Notes: generated from the sequence alone by a model not told the origin. A stretch of DNA of 64,000 bases from Algoriphagus boritolerans DSM 17298 = JCM 18970 (GCF_900108085.1 NZ_FNVR01000010.1:62001-126000), one strand, 5' to 3'; shown: positions 44,149 to 54,777, counted from the stretch's first letter. Numbers and translations are program-made.

Positions 44149-44876
44149 GGCAATTCAAAATTACGGACATCCTGAACTACGTCTGGAAACAATTCAGGAT
44201 TGGTTAAAAGATAAAAGACTTTCTCCGCCACTTCTTCCGGTGAACTCAAATGCCCTTCCGCCTTGTATTTGGCAAAGCGATCCAAAGCGGGAAAATCCGA
44301 CAGATTGGCTTTTCTGATTTCTGTCTGCATTTCAGTATCTATTATCCCGGGTGCCAGCGAAAAGACACGAAATCCCAAGCCGCTGAGCTCTTCTGCAGCC
44401 ACTCTGGAAAACATCGCCAATCCAGCCTTGCTGCTACAATATTCCGCCCAACCAGGCAAGGGCTTGTGTGCAGCACCCGAACTGATATTGCAGATCAGTT
44501 TTTTTCCTTCAAGTGAAGAATACGCCTTGACAAAGGCATCACTCAGTATCATGGGGGCCAGAAGATTTATATTCAAAGCTTGTCTGATCCCCTTGGGATG
44601 AAGTTTCCCGACGGTTTTCACTTCACCGATCCATCCGGCGTTATTGATCAGGATCACCTTATCAAAGTCTCCCTCAGGAAACAATGAGGGTAGCTTTACT
44701 TCCAGATTTGCCAGATCATTCAGGTCCATTTGGATTTCAGTAAGTCGGTCCACACGCAATTCCAGACTTGTCCGTGAAATCGTAACTATCTGAATGTCTT
44801 TTAATGATAAAAAACGATCCAAAATTGCTTTTCCGAGGCCTTTGGTATGGCCGGTGAGAATTAGGAGATATTTCAT
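44145..44876 (-). CDS. SDR family oxidoreductase (sepiapterin/benzil reductase-like)
   Basis: 243 residues. Cofactor motif TGHTKGLG at the N-terminus, NNAG at the middle, Ser in CNISSG and a full YCSSK catalytic pair; PGIIDTEMQ follows. The overall pattern is closest to benzil or sepiapterin reductase-like SDRs. Substrate unknown. The ATG at 44876 is used because it begins the Rossmann strand directly; the longer start at 44903 adds nine residues without family support. Convergent with sixA. Confidence 0.88.
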   Translation of the reverse strand: MKYLLILTGHTKGLGKAILDRFLSLKDIQIVTISRTSLELRVDRLTEIQMDLNDLANLEVKLPSLFPEGDFDKVILINNAGWIGEVKTVGKLHPKGIRQALNINLLAPMILSDAFVKAYSSLEGKKLICNISSGAAHKPLPGWAEYCSSKAGLAMFSRVAAEELSGLGFRVFSLAPGIIDTEMQTEIRKANLSDFPALDRFAKYKAEGHLSSPEEVAEKVFYLLTNPELFPDVVQDVRNFELP

Positions 44877-44903
44877 TTCTATAAAACTAAATTTTTTAAA
44901 CAA

Positions 44904-45373
44904 AGGTAATCCAAACAGCGAAAAGGATAATTTCCAATTCTTATTATCCGCTATTGTACCACAGACCTAATCTACTTTGCTTTCTGGGTTGGAAGACCGA
45001 TGTCCGAAGACCGAAGCGGCGGAATTAGGACTTTTCATGGTGAAATTTGGAATCCTGAACTTGCGACTGGCGAAAAAGCGGATGTACATTTTTCAAACTA
45101 TAAGAATGGGCACCTCCGACTTATTTTTTAAAGTGTGATGCGCTACCATACTACCTAAAACCAATTTTATTTGGAGGCAAGAGACTTGAATTAGCTGATA
45201 AAAGCCTCAGTAGAAACAGGAATCCAAGTTTCCATCAAATCAGGATTCCTCCTATCAAAGTGGCTCAATATCATAAATGCAGAAAATCACAAAAAGAGTT
45301 CGAAACTTTGAAGAAAGACCGTAGTTTTCACCTTTCAAGCGTCAAGTGAGTCTGTAACCCGAAACCCTTTTTG
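44904..45373. other. intergenic region, no gene recognised
   Basis: About 470 bases. No ORF worth reporting and no clear promoter pair. A short imperfect direct repeat (GACCGATGTCC / GACCGAAGCGG) lies near 44996-45018. It holds the promoters of the SDR gene and of the sulfotransferase-like gene. Confidence 0.4.
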
Positions 45374-47161
45374 ATGAAATTAAAAACTGATTATCTCTTT
45401 ATTTTACTTTCTGCTTTTTTTTTCCTGGGTTGTGAGAAGGAAGAGGAGTTTATCATTTCTCCTGGAGTAATTTATAATTCTACCGAAGCAATTAATCGCT
45501 TTGAGGAGCTGGATCAGCAGGGAGTATTGATCGTTAACAGTTATTTCAACAAGGATATTTTTCATTTGATTCTTGAAAACCAAGACACATTAAAGGTGGA
45601 TGGTCGAATTGTAGAAACATTTCAGCCGAAACCTGCTGAATGGAACGCTGAACTCATTTTCCGCGATGGTAAAACAGGGATCGCTCCCTATCTGGGAAAT
45701 ACCTTGGATATTTTACCTGACAGTGTCCAAGTCAATCCAAGTGGATATGGTCCCCTGAGTGCACTGATAAATATCACCATGCCCGCAATCGGGAAATTTA
45801 AGTTTCGGGTGGTTGGGAAAAACGGATCAAAATCGGATATCACCCATACTCCTTCAAATATTTCCAAAGTTCACCGACTGAATATTTTTGGTCTTTATGG
45901 AAATCATGAAAACACCGTCGAAGTAAGTTTTTTGGACAATAATGGAAATGAGCGAATCAAAAAATCTTTGGTACTGCACACTGATCCCCTGCCGGCAAAG
46001 CTTCCCCTGATCGAAGTGGATATTGCCAAACGGGAAGCGATGGATGGAGATCTCACTTTGGTCAGCTATCGGGGATTGGGAATTCCTTTTATGCCCTTTA
46101 TCATGGATTCTTTTGGAGACATTCGATGGTATTTGGACTATGCTGCGCATCCTATACTCAATCGGATTTCATATGAATGCGGGATAGAACCGCTTCGAAA
46201 CGGCAACCTTTACTTCGGGGATGTATCCAATCATGCGGTGTTTGAAATTGATTTTCATGGTCGGGTACTGAAATCCTGGAATTTTGAAGGCTATTCCTTT
46301 CACCATAATGTCATCGAAAAGCCCAATGGGAACTTTTTGGTGGCTGCATCCAAGAATACCAGCCAACATCTGAATGGCAAAATCACCATCAATGACATCA
46401 TCATTGAGATCGATCGGATGAGCGGAGGAATAGTAAAGGAATGGGACCTGAAACAAAGTCTGGATGAAAACCGGACTGTCTGGATGAACAATTTGGGCAA
46501 TAACACGGTCAATTGGCTACATAATAATGGGCTGTATTATGACGAGAGTGATGACTCCATCATCCTGACTGCCCGATTTCAGGGAGCGATGAAAATCACT
46601 GCGGACAATCGGTTAAAATGGATTTTGGCACCCCATTTAGAATGGGGAAAAGACCGAAATGGAGTAGATTTAAACACCAAATTGCTAAGGCCTTTGGATC
46701 AAAACAATCAGCCGATTCAGGACTTGGATATTTTGGAGGGTCGAACAAACCATCCGGACTTTGAGTGGGTTTGGTATCCCCATTCACCCTCGGTTAAATC
46801 GCCTGGTTCCTTCCTGTTTTTTGACAATGGTGACCGACGAAACTATTCCACTTCGGAGCTTTACAGCAGAGCCGTGGAATACATAATCGACGAAGAAAAT
46901 ATGACTGTAAAGCAAGTCTGGCAATACGGTAAGGAAAGGGGCATAGATGCCTACTCCAGAATTCAATCGGATGTGGATTTTTTACCAAATAAGAATAACA
47001 TCCTGTTTGTTCCCGGTTGGAATGTAGACAATGGTGGGAAATTCGGAGGAAAAGTCATTGAAGTAAACTACGCCTCAGGGGAAGTAGTCTTTGAGGCAAG
47101 GATTTCACCCTCTTCCGGTCAGCAAGCCCTACACCGGGCTGAAAAAATCAGTTTTTATTAA
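45374..47161 (+). CDS. aryl-sulfate sulfotransferase family lipoprotein
   Basis: 595 residues with a lipoprotein signal (ILLSAFFFLGC). The C-terminal two thirds fit the ASST beta-propeller family: an FHHNVIEKPNGNFLVAA stretch (catalytic-His-type region), LHNNGLYY, HPDFEWVWYPHSP, FFDNGDRR and SRAVEYIIDEENMT. ASST enzymes transfer sulfate from one phenol to another without PAPS. An N-terminal beta-rich extension of about 200 residues precedes the propeller. Because a TTG precedes the ATG, the ATG at 45374 is taken. Some family members may not be sulfotransferases. Confidence 0.85.
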   Translation: MKLKTDYLFILLSAFFFLGCEKEEEFIISPGVIYNSTEAINRFEELDQQGVLIVNSYFNKDIFHLILENQDTLKVDGRIVETFQPKPAEWNAELIFRDGKTGIAPYLGNTLDILPDSVQVNPSGYGPLSALINITMPAIGKFKFRVVGKNGSKSDITHTPSNISKVHRLNIFGLYGNHENTVEVSFLDNNGNERIKKSLVLHTDPLPAKLPLIEVDIAKREAMDGDLTLVSYRGLGIPFMPFIMDSFGDIRWYLDYAAHPILNRISYECGIEPLRNGNLYFGDVSNHAVFEIDFHGRVLKSWNFEGYSFHHNVIEKPNGNFLVAASKNTSQHLNGKITINDIIIEIDRMSGGIVKEWDLKQSLDENRTVWMNNLGNNTVNWLHNNGLYYDESDDSIILTARFQGAMKITADNRLKWILAPHLEWGKDRNGVDLNTKLLRPLDQNNQPIQDLDILEGRTNHPDFEWVWYPHSPSVKSPGSFLFFDNGDRRNYSTSELYSRAVEYIIDEENMTVKQVWQYGKERGIDAYSRIQSDVDFLPNKNNILFVPGWNVDNGGKFGGKVIEVNYASGEVVFEARISPSSGQQALHRAEKISFY

Positions 47162-47205
47162 GCTGCTACCCTTTCAAAGTGCCGATTTATTTAAAAATGA
47201 AAAAA

Positions 47206-47250
47206 CGGATTGAAATAAGTTTAGTAAACTGACTTCAATCCGGGTTTTTT
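47206..47250 (+). terminator. terminator of the ASST gene
   Basis: GGATTGAA / TTCAATCC enclosing an inner AGTTT/AAACT stem, then GGG and T6. It begins about 45 nt after the stop and separates the gene from convergent hslU. Confidence 0.85.
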
Positions 47251-47261
47251 AATCTTTAACC

Positions 47262-48659
47262 TTACAGAATATACTGAGACAGATCTCTGTTTTTCACCAA
47301 AGCTTTCAGTCGCTCCTCGACCATCTCTTTGGTGACCATGATCTTGGAATTGGCTTGGATGAGGTCCGGTACATCAAAGAGGAAGTCATTCAACAAGTGA
47401 CTCATCACGGTATGCAGTCTTCTCGCTCCGATATTTTCCACTTCCTGATTGATCAGAAAAGCGAGTCTTGCGATCTCCTCGATGGCATCATCAGTGAATT
47501 CAAGCAACACTTCTTCGGAGGCAAACAGCGCTTGGTACTGTTTCGTCAAGGCATTTTTGGGTTCTCTCAGGATTCTTGAAAAATCCTCCTGAGTCAGGCT
47601 TTGCAGCTCCACTCTGATCGGGAATCGACCCTGCAGTTCAGGTATCAAATCCGAAGGTTTACTGACATGGAATGCTCCCGCCGCTATGAATAGAACATGA
47701 TCCGTATTGACTACTCCATACTTGGTGTTGACGGCTGTACCTTCGACTATTGGCAACAAGTCGCGCTGTACCCCTTCTCGGCTTACATCCGGTCCGTTTC
47801 CGCCTTTTCCGGACTTGGAAGCGATTTTATCAATCTCATCGATAAAGATGATTCCGTTATTTTCCGCCAGTTTGATGGCTTCTTCTTTCACTTCGTCAAA
47901 ATCCACCAATTTGGAAATTTCTTCATCCAACAGGACTTTCCTGGCCTCAGCGATCGTCAGTTTGCGCTTCTTGGTTTTTTTAGGCATCATGCCCGAGATC
48001 ATATCCTGAAGACCGGCCATACTGGCCTCATCCATCATGCCGTTACCGATCATTCCGATTCCGACAGGGGATGAAGCCTTGACATTGATTTCGATCTTGC
48101 GTTCGTCCAGTTCGCCGTTTCTGAGTTTTTCGCGGAATCGCTCCCGAGTTCGCTCATTTAATTCAGCATCATCTCCGAGTTCTGCTTGAACTTCGTTAGT
48201 GATGGCAATTGGTCGGGTAAAGCCTGCACTTTTGACAGGAGGAATCAGAATATCCAAGATCACTTCCTCCACGGCTTCTGTGGCTTTCACTTTTACCCCT
48301 TCGTTTTTGACTTCTTTGACCAAATGAATGGATTGTTCCATCAGATCGCGAACCATACTCTCCACATCACGTCCGACGTAGCCAACTTCAGTAAATTTGG
48401 ATGCCTCTACTTTGGTAAATGGCGCCTGAGCAATCTTTGCCAATCGGCGCGCGATCTCGGTTTTACCGACACCGGTGCTACCGATAAGCAGAATGTTATT
48501 CGGAACGATGTCTTTTTGAATATCGGTCTTCACCATCATGCGGCGGATGCGATTACGCAAGGCAATTGCCACATTTCGCTTGGCATCTTTTTGACCGATG
48601 ATGTATTTATCCAGCTCTTCGACGATTTGTCTGGGAGTAAGTGATTCGATTTGATTCAT
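47262..48659 (-). CDS. hslU: ATP-dependent protease ATPase subunit HslU
   Basis: 465 residues. AAA+ unfoldase with Walker A (LIGSTGVGKTEIARRL), the GYVGRDVE pore region, the inserted I-domain (about residues 110-245) and Walker B (GIIFIDEIDKI). With HslV it forms a proteasome-like protease. No hslV gene is present on either side here; Lon is the upstream neighbour. The ATG at 48659 begins MNQIESLTPRQ, the normal HslU N-terminus; the earlier ATG at 48701 is in the leader. Confidence 0.95.
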   Translation of the reverse strand: MNQIESLTPRQIVEELDKYIIGQKDAKRNVAIALRNRIRRMMVKTDIQKDIVPNNILLIGSTGVGKTEIARRLAKIAQAPFTKVEASKFTEVGYVGRDVESMVRDLMEQSIHLVKEVKNEGVKVKATEAVEEVILDILIPPVKSAGFTRPIAITNEVQAELGDDAELNERTRERFREKLRNGELDERKIEINVKASSPVGIGMIGNGMMDEASMAGLQDMISGMMPKKTKKRKLTIAEARKVLLDEEISKLVDFDEVKEEAIKLAENNGIIFIDEIDKIASKSGKGGNGPDVSREGVQRDLLPIVEGTAVNTKYGVVNTDHVLFIAAGAFHVSKPSDLIPELQGRFPIRVELQSLTQEDFSRILREPKNALTKQYQALFASEEVLLEFTDDAIEEIARLAFLINQEVENIGARRLHTVMSHLLNDFLFDVPDLIQANSKIMVTKEMVEERLKALVKNRDLSQYIL

Positions 48660-48703
48660 GTTTGTTGTGGTGTTGGTTATGAAACTGGTTTTCGTTTCCA
48701 AAA

Positions 48704-48741
48704 GATTGAAAAGGCTTCCTTTTTAACCGAGGAAGCCTTCT
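48704..48741 (-). terminator. terminator of lon
   Basis: AAGGCTTCC (48711-48719) pairs with GGAAGCCTT (48731-48739) with an 11-nt loop; on the minus strand TTTTC follows. It lies just after the lon stop at 48747. Confidence 0.75.
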
Positions 48742-48746
48742 TAGGT

Positions 48747-51227
48747 TTATTCTTGAGTGGATTTCGGCTCTGAGGACAACGTAAACTTGAGCGGCTTGTC
48801 GACTTTACTTTGGGTAAGCGCGATATCCAAAACCTCTGACACCCAATCGACAAAGTGGAATTCTATTCCCTTGACATACTGCTGATCAATCTCCTCGATG
48901 TCCCGTAAATTCTTCTTACAAAGAATGATTTCTTTTATCCCCGCCCGTTTTGCTGCCAGAATTTTCTCTTTGATTCCGCCTACGGGCATCACCTTACCTA
49001 TCAAACTGATTTCACCGGTCATTGCAAGTTTGGATTTGACCTTACGCTGGGTATAGACCGAAGCCATGGCTACCAGGATGGTAATCCCTGCCGATGGACC
49101 ATCCTTAGGCACTGCTCCGGCTGGCACGTGAACATGGAGATCATACTGATCAAAAACCCGATGATCAATTCCGAGTGATTCCGCTTTGGATTTCAGGTAG
49201 GAAAGTGCGGTCATGGCAGACTCTTTCATCACTTCACCCAACTGGCCAGAAAGTGTCAATTTACCTTTTCCCCGACTCAAACTGGATTCAATGAAAAGAA
49301 TTTCTCCTCCTACGCTGGTCCAAGCCAAGCCCGTCACAACCCCTGCAATGCTGTTGTCCTGATAGGTTTCTTTATCAAAAATCTCTGAACCCAAGATTCT
49401 GCGAACCGCAGCAGGAGTGATCTTATGATCATATTCTTCCTCCATAGCAATGGACTTGGCAACATTTCGAACCACTTTGCCAATGACTCTTTCCAGGCTA
49501 CGAACTCCGGATTCACGGGTATAGTCCTCAATAATTTTAGCCAAGGCAGCTTTGTCAAAACTGATATCCTTAGCCTTAAGGCCATGCTCTTTACGCTGTT
49601 TTGGCACCAAATGGCGCTTGGCGATTTCGAGTTTCTCTTCCTGTGTGTAGCCCGTCACTTCGATGATTTCCATCCGATCCCGTAAGGCCGGCTGAATGGT
49701 ATCCAGCGAATTGGCAGTTGCTATGAACAGGACTTTACTCAGGTCATATTCCACCTCCAGGTAATTGTCCAGGAAGGCGAAGTTTTGCTCCGGATCCAGC
49801 ACTTCTAGAAATGCAGATGATGGATCTCCTCTGAAATCTGAGGAAAGCTTATCAATCTCATCCAGTACAAATACCGGATTGGAGATTTTGACCTTCTTCA
49901 TGTTCTGAATGATCTTACCCGGCATCGCTCCGACGTAGGTCTTTCGATGACCACGGATCTCGGCCTCATCATGAAGCCCACCCAGTGACATGCGGATATA
50001 TTTTCTACCCAAAGCCGCTGCGATGGATTTTCCAAGGGAAGTTTTACCTACACCAGGGGGGCCATAGAGGCAAAGTATCGGCCCTTTCAGGTCGTTTTTC
50101 AATTTCAAAACTGCCAAGTATTCGATGATCCGCTCTTTGACTTTCTCCAAGCCAAAGTGATCTGCATCGAGAACAGCTTTGGCGTGCTTGAGATCGAAAT
50201 TATCCAGCGTGAACTCATTCCAAGGCAGATCAACCAAAGTCTCAGCATAGTTGAGTGCAATGGGGTATTCGGCCGCTGCTGGATTGATACGCAGGATTTT
50301 GTCGAGCTCTTTTTCAAAGTGTTTTTTGACCTCTATTGGCCAGTGTTTCAGTTCCCCGCGCGCTCTGAGGTCTTCCACTTCTTTCTCCGGACCTTCATCG
50401 CCCAGTTCATCCTGTAGCACCTTCATCTGCTGACGGAGGAAATAATCCCGCTGCTGCTGATCGATGTCTGTATGTACTTTCTTGTGGATCTCTGACTTCA
50501 ACTCCAGCATTTGGATGTCTTTCATCATGTACTCCAACAATAATGTAGCACGCTCTATTCCGTCATTAATCTCAATCAGTCGCTGTTTGGATTCTACCGG
50601 CGCATTGATGTTGGAAGAAAGGAAATGAGTCAGGAATGGAGTATTGTCAATATTGTCCAAGGCCACCTGGGCTTCACGCGGAATTTCCGGATTAAGGTGA
50701 AGAATCTTACTTGCTGCTTCTTTGAGAGATTCCTCCAGGGCTTTAATCTTTCGGGAGTTTTTTGGGAAACTCTCCTCCAAATAGTCCACTTTGGCCATGA
50801 AATACGGGTCGTCAGTGATCTGTTCACGGATTTTAAAGCGCTTTTTGCCCTGAATGATAATCGTGGTATTACCGTCAGGCAGGACGATCATCTTGATGAT
50901 TTTGGCCAAAGTCCCTACATGGTAGATGTCTTCCCAACCGGGATCGTCATTGTTGGAATTAATTTGGGCGCAAACACCAATCAATTTGCTGCCTTTGTGT
51001 GCCTTTTTGACCAGGCGGATCGATCGCTGTCTTCCGACTGTGATCGGTATAATTACTCCGGGGAATAGGACTGTATTACGAACAGAAAGTATAGGGATTT
51101 CTTCATCGTATGACTCATTGGTAGGATCACCTTCTTCTTCGTCGGTAATCAGCTGGATGAGATCACCCTCTCCGGTGTAATCGCCGGACATCAGGTTTTG
51201 AAATAAAGAATTTGAGAATTGATTCAT
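48747..51227 (-). CDS. lon: ATP-dependent protease Lon (endopeptidase La)
   Basis: 826 residues with the LonN substrate-binding domain, the AAA+ module (LYGPPGVGKTSLGKS, FVLDEIDKL) and the C-terminal Ser-Lys protease domain (Ser in PKDGPSAGITI, Lys about 43 residues later in GKVMPVGGIKEK). It degrades damaged and regulatory proteins in the cytosol. Encoded in the same direction as hslU with a terminator between them. Confidence 0.97.
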   Translation of the reverse strand: MNQFSNSLFQNLMSGDYTGEGDLIQLITDEEEGDPTNESYDEEIPILSVRNTVLFPGVIIPITVGRQRSIRLVKKAHKGSKLIGVCAQINSNNDDPGWEDIYHVGTLAKIIKMIVLPDGNTTIIIQGKKRFKIREQITDDPYFMAKVDYLEESFPKNSRKIKALEESLKEAASKILHLNPEIPREAQVALDNIDNTPFLTHFLSSNINAPVESKQRLIEINDGIERATLLLEYMMKDIQMLELKSEIHKKVHTDIDQQQRDYFLRQQMKVLQDELGDEGPEKEVEDLRARGELKHWPIEVKKHFEKELDKILRINPAAAEYPIALNYAETLVDLPWNEFTLDNFDLKHAKAVLDADHFGLEKVKERIIEYLAVLKLKNDLKGPILCLYGPPGVGKTSLGKSIAAALGRKYIRMSLGGLHDEAEIRGHRKTYVGAMPGKIIQNMKKVKISNPVFVLDEIDKLSSDFRGDPSSAFLEVLDPEQNFAFLDNYLEVEYDLSKVLFIATANSLDTIQPALRDRMEIIEVTGYTQEEKLEIAKRHLVPKQRKEHGLKAKDISFDKAALAKIIEDYTRESGVRSLERVIGKVVRNVAKSIAMEEEYDHKITPAAVRRILGSEIFDKETYQDNSIAGVVTGLAWTSVGGEILFIESSLSRGKGKLTLSGQLGEVMKESAMTALSYLKSKAESLGIDHRVFDQYDLHVHVPAGAVPKDGPSAGITILVAMASVYTQRKVKSKLAMTGEISLIGKVMPVGGIKEKILAAKRAGIKEIILCKKNLRDIEEIDQQYVKGIEFHFVDWVSEVLDIALTQSKVDKPLKFTLSSEPKSTQE

Positions 51228-51274
51228 ATGGACAGAATGACAGCCATGCTGTCAGTGAATAGCTATAATAAAAG

Positions 51275-51300
51275 AAGAACCTCCTATTTACGAAGGTTCC
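51275..51300 (-). terminator. possible terminator behind the Kelch-like lipoprotein gene
   Basis: GAACCT pairs with AGGTTC with an 11-nt loop, and TTCTTTTATT follows on the minus strand. It lies 65 nt from the stop at 51365. The stem is short. Confidence 0.5.
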
Positions 51301-51364
51301 TCCTATAAAGTCAAGGTCAATGCCAAAAGGGGTTCGGGTCAAATTGGCAGGTGTGGTTTTTAAA

Positions 51365-53389
51365 TCAAGGCCATAAATCCGGTCGGATATCGGTAGCAAG
51401 TGAATTTGAAGAAAGAACTATAATTGATTTACCTAAAACGAATGCTGAATAATAAGTTATATTTCCAACACCAAAATATGAGTTCTTTACCTGAAAGGTA
51501 TCCAAGTTGATTTCATACAATTCAGAACCATTTTGAAAAAGATAAAGTTTGTTCTCAATAATTATTGGATTACTAAATGTAGTTCCGATGTAATTATCGA
51601 TTTTCCCCACTGTCTGCCAAGTTCCGTTTCCTGTCAACTCCTGAAATTCTCCATAAGAACTCATATTGGCTTGAAAGATCGCATAAGTCTTCCCCTTCCA
51701 ATTATAGATCAGGTAGGTCCGACCTTCCGGAAGAGTGGAGTCAGTTAATTGAGTCCAACTATCCTGACTTTTAGAATACCTCCACCGCTCTTGATTTTCC
51801 TCACTGTTATTGATTGGGTCGAATTTCATCCCCCATTCAAAAATATATCCATCCTGCACAGGGTATGACCTTCTAAAGGACCCATTTCCATTGGGGAGAT
51901 TGGCCATTTTCTTCCAAGTTTTGCTTTCTGTCGAAAAATAAAATAATGGATTTATTTTGCCCGTCTGGTACGCTATGCCACCTCCATACAGAAAGTCATT
52001 TCCCACAAACGTAGAAATCCTTCCAAAGATGTTTGTTTCAAGCTCAGGAAGACTAGCTATTACTTTATTTGAAAATCCATCAGTGAGACTCTCTTCAATT
52101 ACTCCCAAATCTGTAAGGACATACCCTGTTTCGTTTGCCTGACCTCGGGCAAAATACGTGTTGACAAGTAGCCTGTTTTTGGTCTGAAGGTTTATGCTGG
52201 GATATTCAAGCTTTATCAAAAATTCATTAGAAAATTTACCAAAATTATTTACCCGTGCCTTAAAGTCCCTTTTGGGGAATGTTGCCCCTCGCGCATATAG
52301 TTTCAAAGATGAAGCAGTCACTTCGTCCAAAATAAAATTTATAGGTCTATTGGCTTCATCATAAATTTGATTCGCATTAAGATTTTTGTAATTAAAGTTA
52401 CTTCCTGGGATGACCACATAGTCCTGGTCAATGACAATCTCCTCTTGATCTACCTTAGACGGATTTAAATCAAAAACTTCACCTAATTGGTAAGTTTTCC
52501 CTCGTACAATTACTGATATATTAGGGTTAGACTTATCAGAATTTTCAAAATTTTTATCTTCGTAAGGAAAAAATGACAAGGCATTTTTCGAGGCATTCTC
52601 TTCTATCATTCCTACATTCTCTATCAAAATTTTGTAAAAGCCAACATTTAAATAATCACCTTTAATAACCACCTCATCATCCAAATTTATTTTCTGAACC
52701 TCCTGCTTCTCAAACTCCGGCTCCTGAAACTTCAGCACTCGCTTTTCGGTGTAAACCTTCTCACTGATTTCTATCCTTAATTCCATTTCTAAATCCTGTC
52801 CCGTAGTCTGGGTCAACAATCCTTCAGGAAGCGGTAGTAAGACCGTGGTGGAATCCACCAAATTGGGGTAAAGGTCAAATTGACCTAATTTTACTTTATA
52901 GTTAGCCTGTTGCCTACTGAAGCGACGACCTTTTACCACAAGATTTTGATCTCTATAGATTACCTCCGGCCACTCGATGGAATTGATAATAAATCCTTCC
53001 GATCCTTGGCTTACAAATTCCATGGCTTCTGAAAAAACCAACGAGGTGGATGTCCTCAAAAATGCCGAAACGTAATACTTCTTCCCCAGCGTCATGGAAT
53101 GATTGCCCACGAGTTCAAAATGTGCCTCAGGACGCCCCTGAGCGCCTACATAATCGTCCTGATTTAAATTGGGAGCGCCAGTGGACTGGGTGTAGACAAA
53201 TCCATATTCCAGGATCTCCTCATTTCCATAATCGTAGATGTCCGCTCCGAACTGTACACCGGAGGCAGAGATCTCCTGAATGATGGTGACACTAAACCGA
53301 GGATTTGTGCGCGGCTCCAAGGTTTCTTTTTCGCAGGAAACGAACAGAATAACCCAGAAAAATGCAATGTACTTACCTATATTTCTCAT
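51365..53389 (-). CDS. IPT/TIG and Kelch-like repeat lipoprotein, 674 aa
   Basis: Lipoprotein signal (YIAFFWVILFVSC, Cys19). Then about 120 residues of a fibronectin-like domain (YDYGNEEILEYGFVYTQS), a few IPT/TIG-like beta domains (KGRRFSRQQANYKVKLGQF and related repeats) and a C-terminal Kelch-like propeller (SFRRSYPVQDGYIFEWGMKF). It is a cell-surface binding protein with no catalytic motif. Two bases separate it from the outer-membrane gene upstream, so they form an operon. Ligand unknown. Confidence 0.78.
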   Translation of the reverse strand: MRNIGKYIAFFWVILFVSCEKETLEPRTNPRFSVTIIQEISASGVQFGADIYDYGNEEILEYGFVYTQSTGAPNLNQDDYVGAQGRPEAHFELVGNHSMTLGKKYYVSAFLRTSTSLVFSEAMEFVSQGSEGFIINSIEWPEVIYRDQNLVVKGRRFSRQQANYKVKLGQFDLYPNLVDSTTVLLPLPEGLLTQTTGQDLEMELRIEISEKVYTEKRVLKFQEPEFEKQEVQKINLDDEVVIKGDYLNVGFYKILIENVGMIEENASKNALSFFPYEDKNFENSDKSNPNISVIVRGKTYQLGEVFDLNPSKVDQEEIVIDQDYVVIPGSNFNYKNLNANQIYDEANRPINFILDEVTASSLKLYARGATFPKRDFKARVNNFGKFSNEFLIKLEYPSINLQTKNRLLVNTYFARGQANETGYVLTDLGVIEESLTDGFSNKVIASLPELETNIFGRISTFVGNDFLYGGGIAYQTGKINPLFYFSTESKTWKKMANLPNGNGSFRRSYPVQDGYIFEWGMKFDPINNSEENQERWRYSKSQDSWTQLTDSTLPEGRTYLIYNWKGKTYAIFQANMSSYGEFQELTGNGTWQTVGKIDNYIGTTFSNPIIIENKLYLFQNGSELYEINLDTFQVKNSYFGVGNITYYSAFVLGKSIIVLSSNSLATDIRPDLWP

Positions 53390-53391
53390 AC

Positions 53392-54612
53392 TTAAAATCG
53401 GAATCCAACACCAAAACCAAAATCCAACTTGTGGTAATTGGCAGTATTTGTTCCTGCCTTCACCACATAATAATCCCCCAATTGCCTAAATAGGACGGAA
53501 AAAGTAAGCGCTCTCTCCGAGGGTAGATTTACCAAAAATCCTGCTTGAGCTTGATAAAAAAAGCCTCCACTCCTGATAGTGGTAAAACTTCCTTCCTCCA
53601 AAAGGATCCTATCCGAATAGGTGACGAGCTCTTCCTGAATTGCAAAATCCGAGTTGGAAAGAGAAATGCCGTATCCTGCACCCAGCCCGACGAAAAAATC
53701 CTTTTTTCTGGTTTTAAACAGAGAGTAATTAATCAGGAAAGGCAGGGAAATGAAGGAATGACTCATCTCCTCAGTTCCTGTTACTTTAATGGAAGAACCT
53801 ACATATTGTGATTCCCAAGTGAGCTGTGAAGATTCAAAAGAAAGACCTGCATCCGCAGAAAATCTGGGATATCTTCGGAGCGAATGAATGCTCAAACCGG
53901 CATATCCCTGAATCAGTGGCGAAGAATTAAGCACATCTTTCCGATCTCCATTTTTAATATGGCTTTTGATCCCGGATTCAAATACGCCTACTCTTACAAT
54001 GGGAGAAAGAAGGTAGGGAGGTCTTGCCTTTCCATAGAAAGTGAAGTCGCCCCCTTTGCAATCATAATACTTTCGAAATAGCCACACCAGATCATCTTCA
54101 TTCAACTTCGAACTTCGGATCTGCCCTGAAACCCGTCTTAGGCAATCTCCTGCCAGCAATTTCGAAAGAGTAAGCTTATACGATTTCTCTGTCCCTTTGC
54201 CGTCAGGCTCAGATTTGCCCGTCAAAAGCTTCATATCACCCTCCGAACCTGCGTAAAAATTTTCATGGTCCTTTCCCAAAATCACCTCACCCGCATAGAA
54301 TACCTGAACAAATCGCTTCACCGGGGTGGATGGCAAGTCCATGCTCCTAAAATACTCCCCTGTTCCCAATCCGAAGGCTTGAATGTCTTCGGGGGTATAA
54401 ATCTCCGTTTCTCCCCTTCTGAGAAACTCAATTTGTTCAAAATCCAACTGCCCAAGTTTCCTCATTACGGTTCCGTCAAACCGCCGTCCGTTTTTGAGAA
54501 TAACATAATCTTCCACTTGGACAGAAGCGGAACTTTGAGCAAAAGCTTGATAGCCAGAGAGAAAAATCAGCAGGAAAAAGACTTGGAAAAGTCTGGAAAT
54601 TAGAACCATCAT
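53392..54612 (-). CDS. outer-membrane beta-barrel protein (about 406 aa)
   Basis: Signal peptide after the ATG at 54612 (SRLFQVFFLLIFLSGYQAFAQ), an N-terminal soluble region and a C-terminal barrel with strands such as PRFSADAGLSFESSQ and KDFFVGLGAGYGISL, ending in a terminal aromatic residue (GVGFRF). Family not recognised beyond the PorT/OmpA-like barrel type. The partner lipoprotein gene follows immediately. The 19 residues before 54612 (from 54669) include another start but break the signal peptide. Confidence 0.78.
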   Translation of the reverse strand: MMVLISRLFQVFFLLIFLSGYQAFAQSSASVQVEDYVILKNGRRFDGTVMRKLGQLDFEQIEFLRRGETEIYTPEDIQAFGLGTGEYFRSMDLPSTPVKRFVQVFYAGEVILGKDHENFYAGSEGDMKLLTGKSEPDGKGTEKSYKLTLSKLLAGDCLRRVSGQIRSSKLNEDDLVWLFRKYYDCKGGDFTFYGKARPPYLLSPIVRVGVFESGIKSHIKNGDRKDVLNSSPLIQGYAGLSIHSLRRYPRFSADAGLSFESSQLTWESQYVGSSIKVTGTEEMSHSFISLPFLINYSLFKTRKKDFFVGLGAGYGISLSNSDFAIQEELVTYSDRILLEEGSFTTIRSGGFFYQAQAGFLVNLPSERALTFSVLFRQLGDYYVVKAGTNTANYHKLDFGFGVGFRF

Positions 54613-54777
54613 GTGATCGCAAATCAGGGTAAAAAGTATCAACACATGACGATGAACCATTGATATCATCCCCTACTGGTCGAAACTCACACAAAGAAGC
54701 GATCTTAGTTTTAAATTACAAAAATATGTTTTGAGGCGATTAAAATATTTTTATAATTATCTGATTTCCAGTAAATA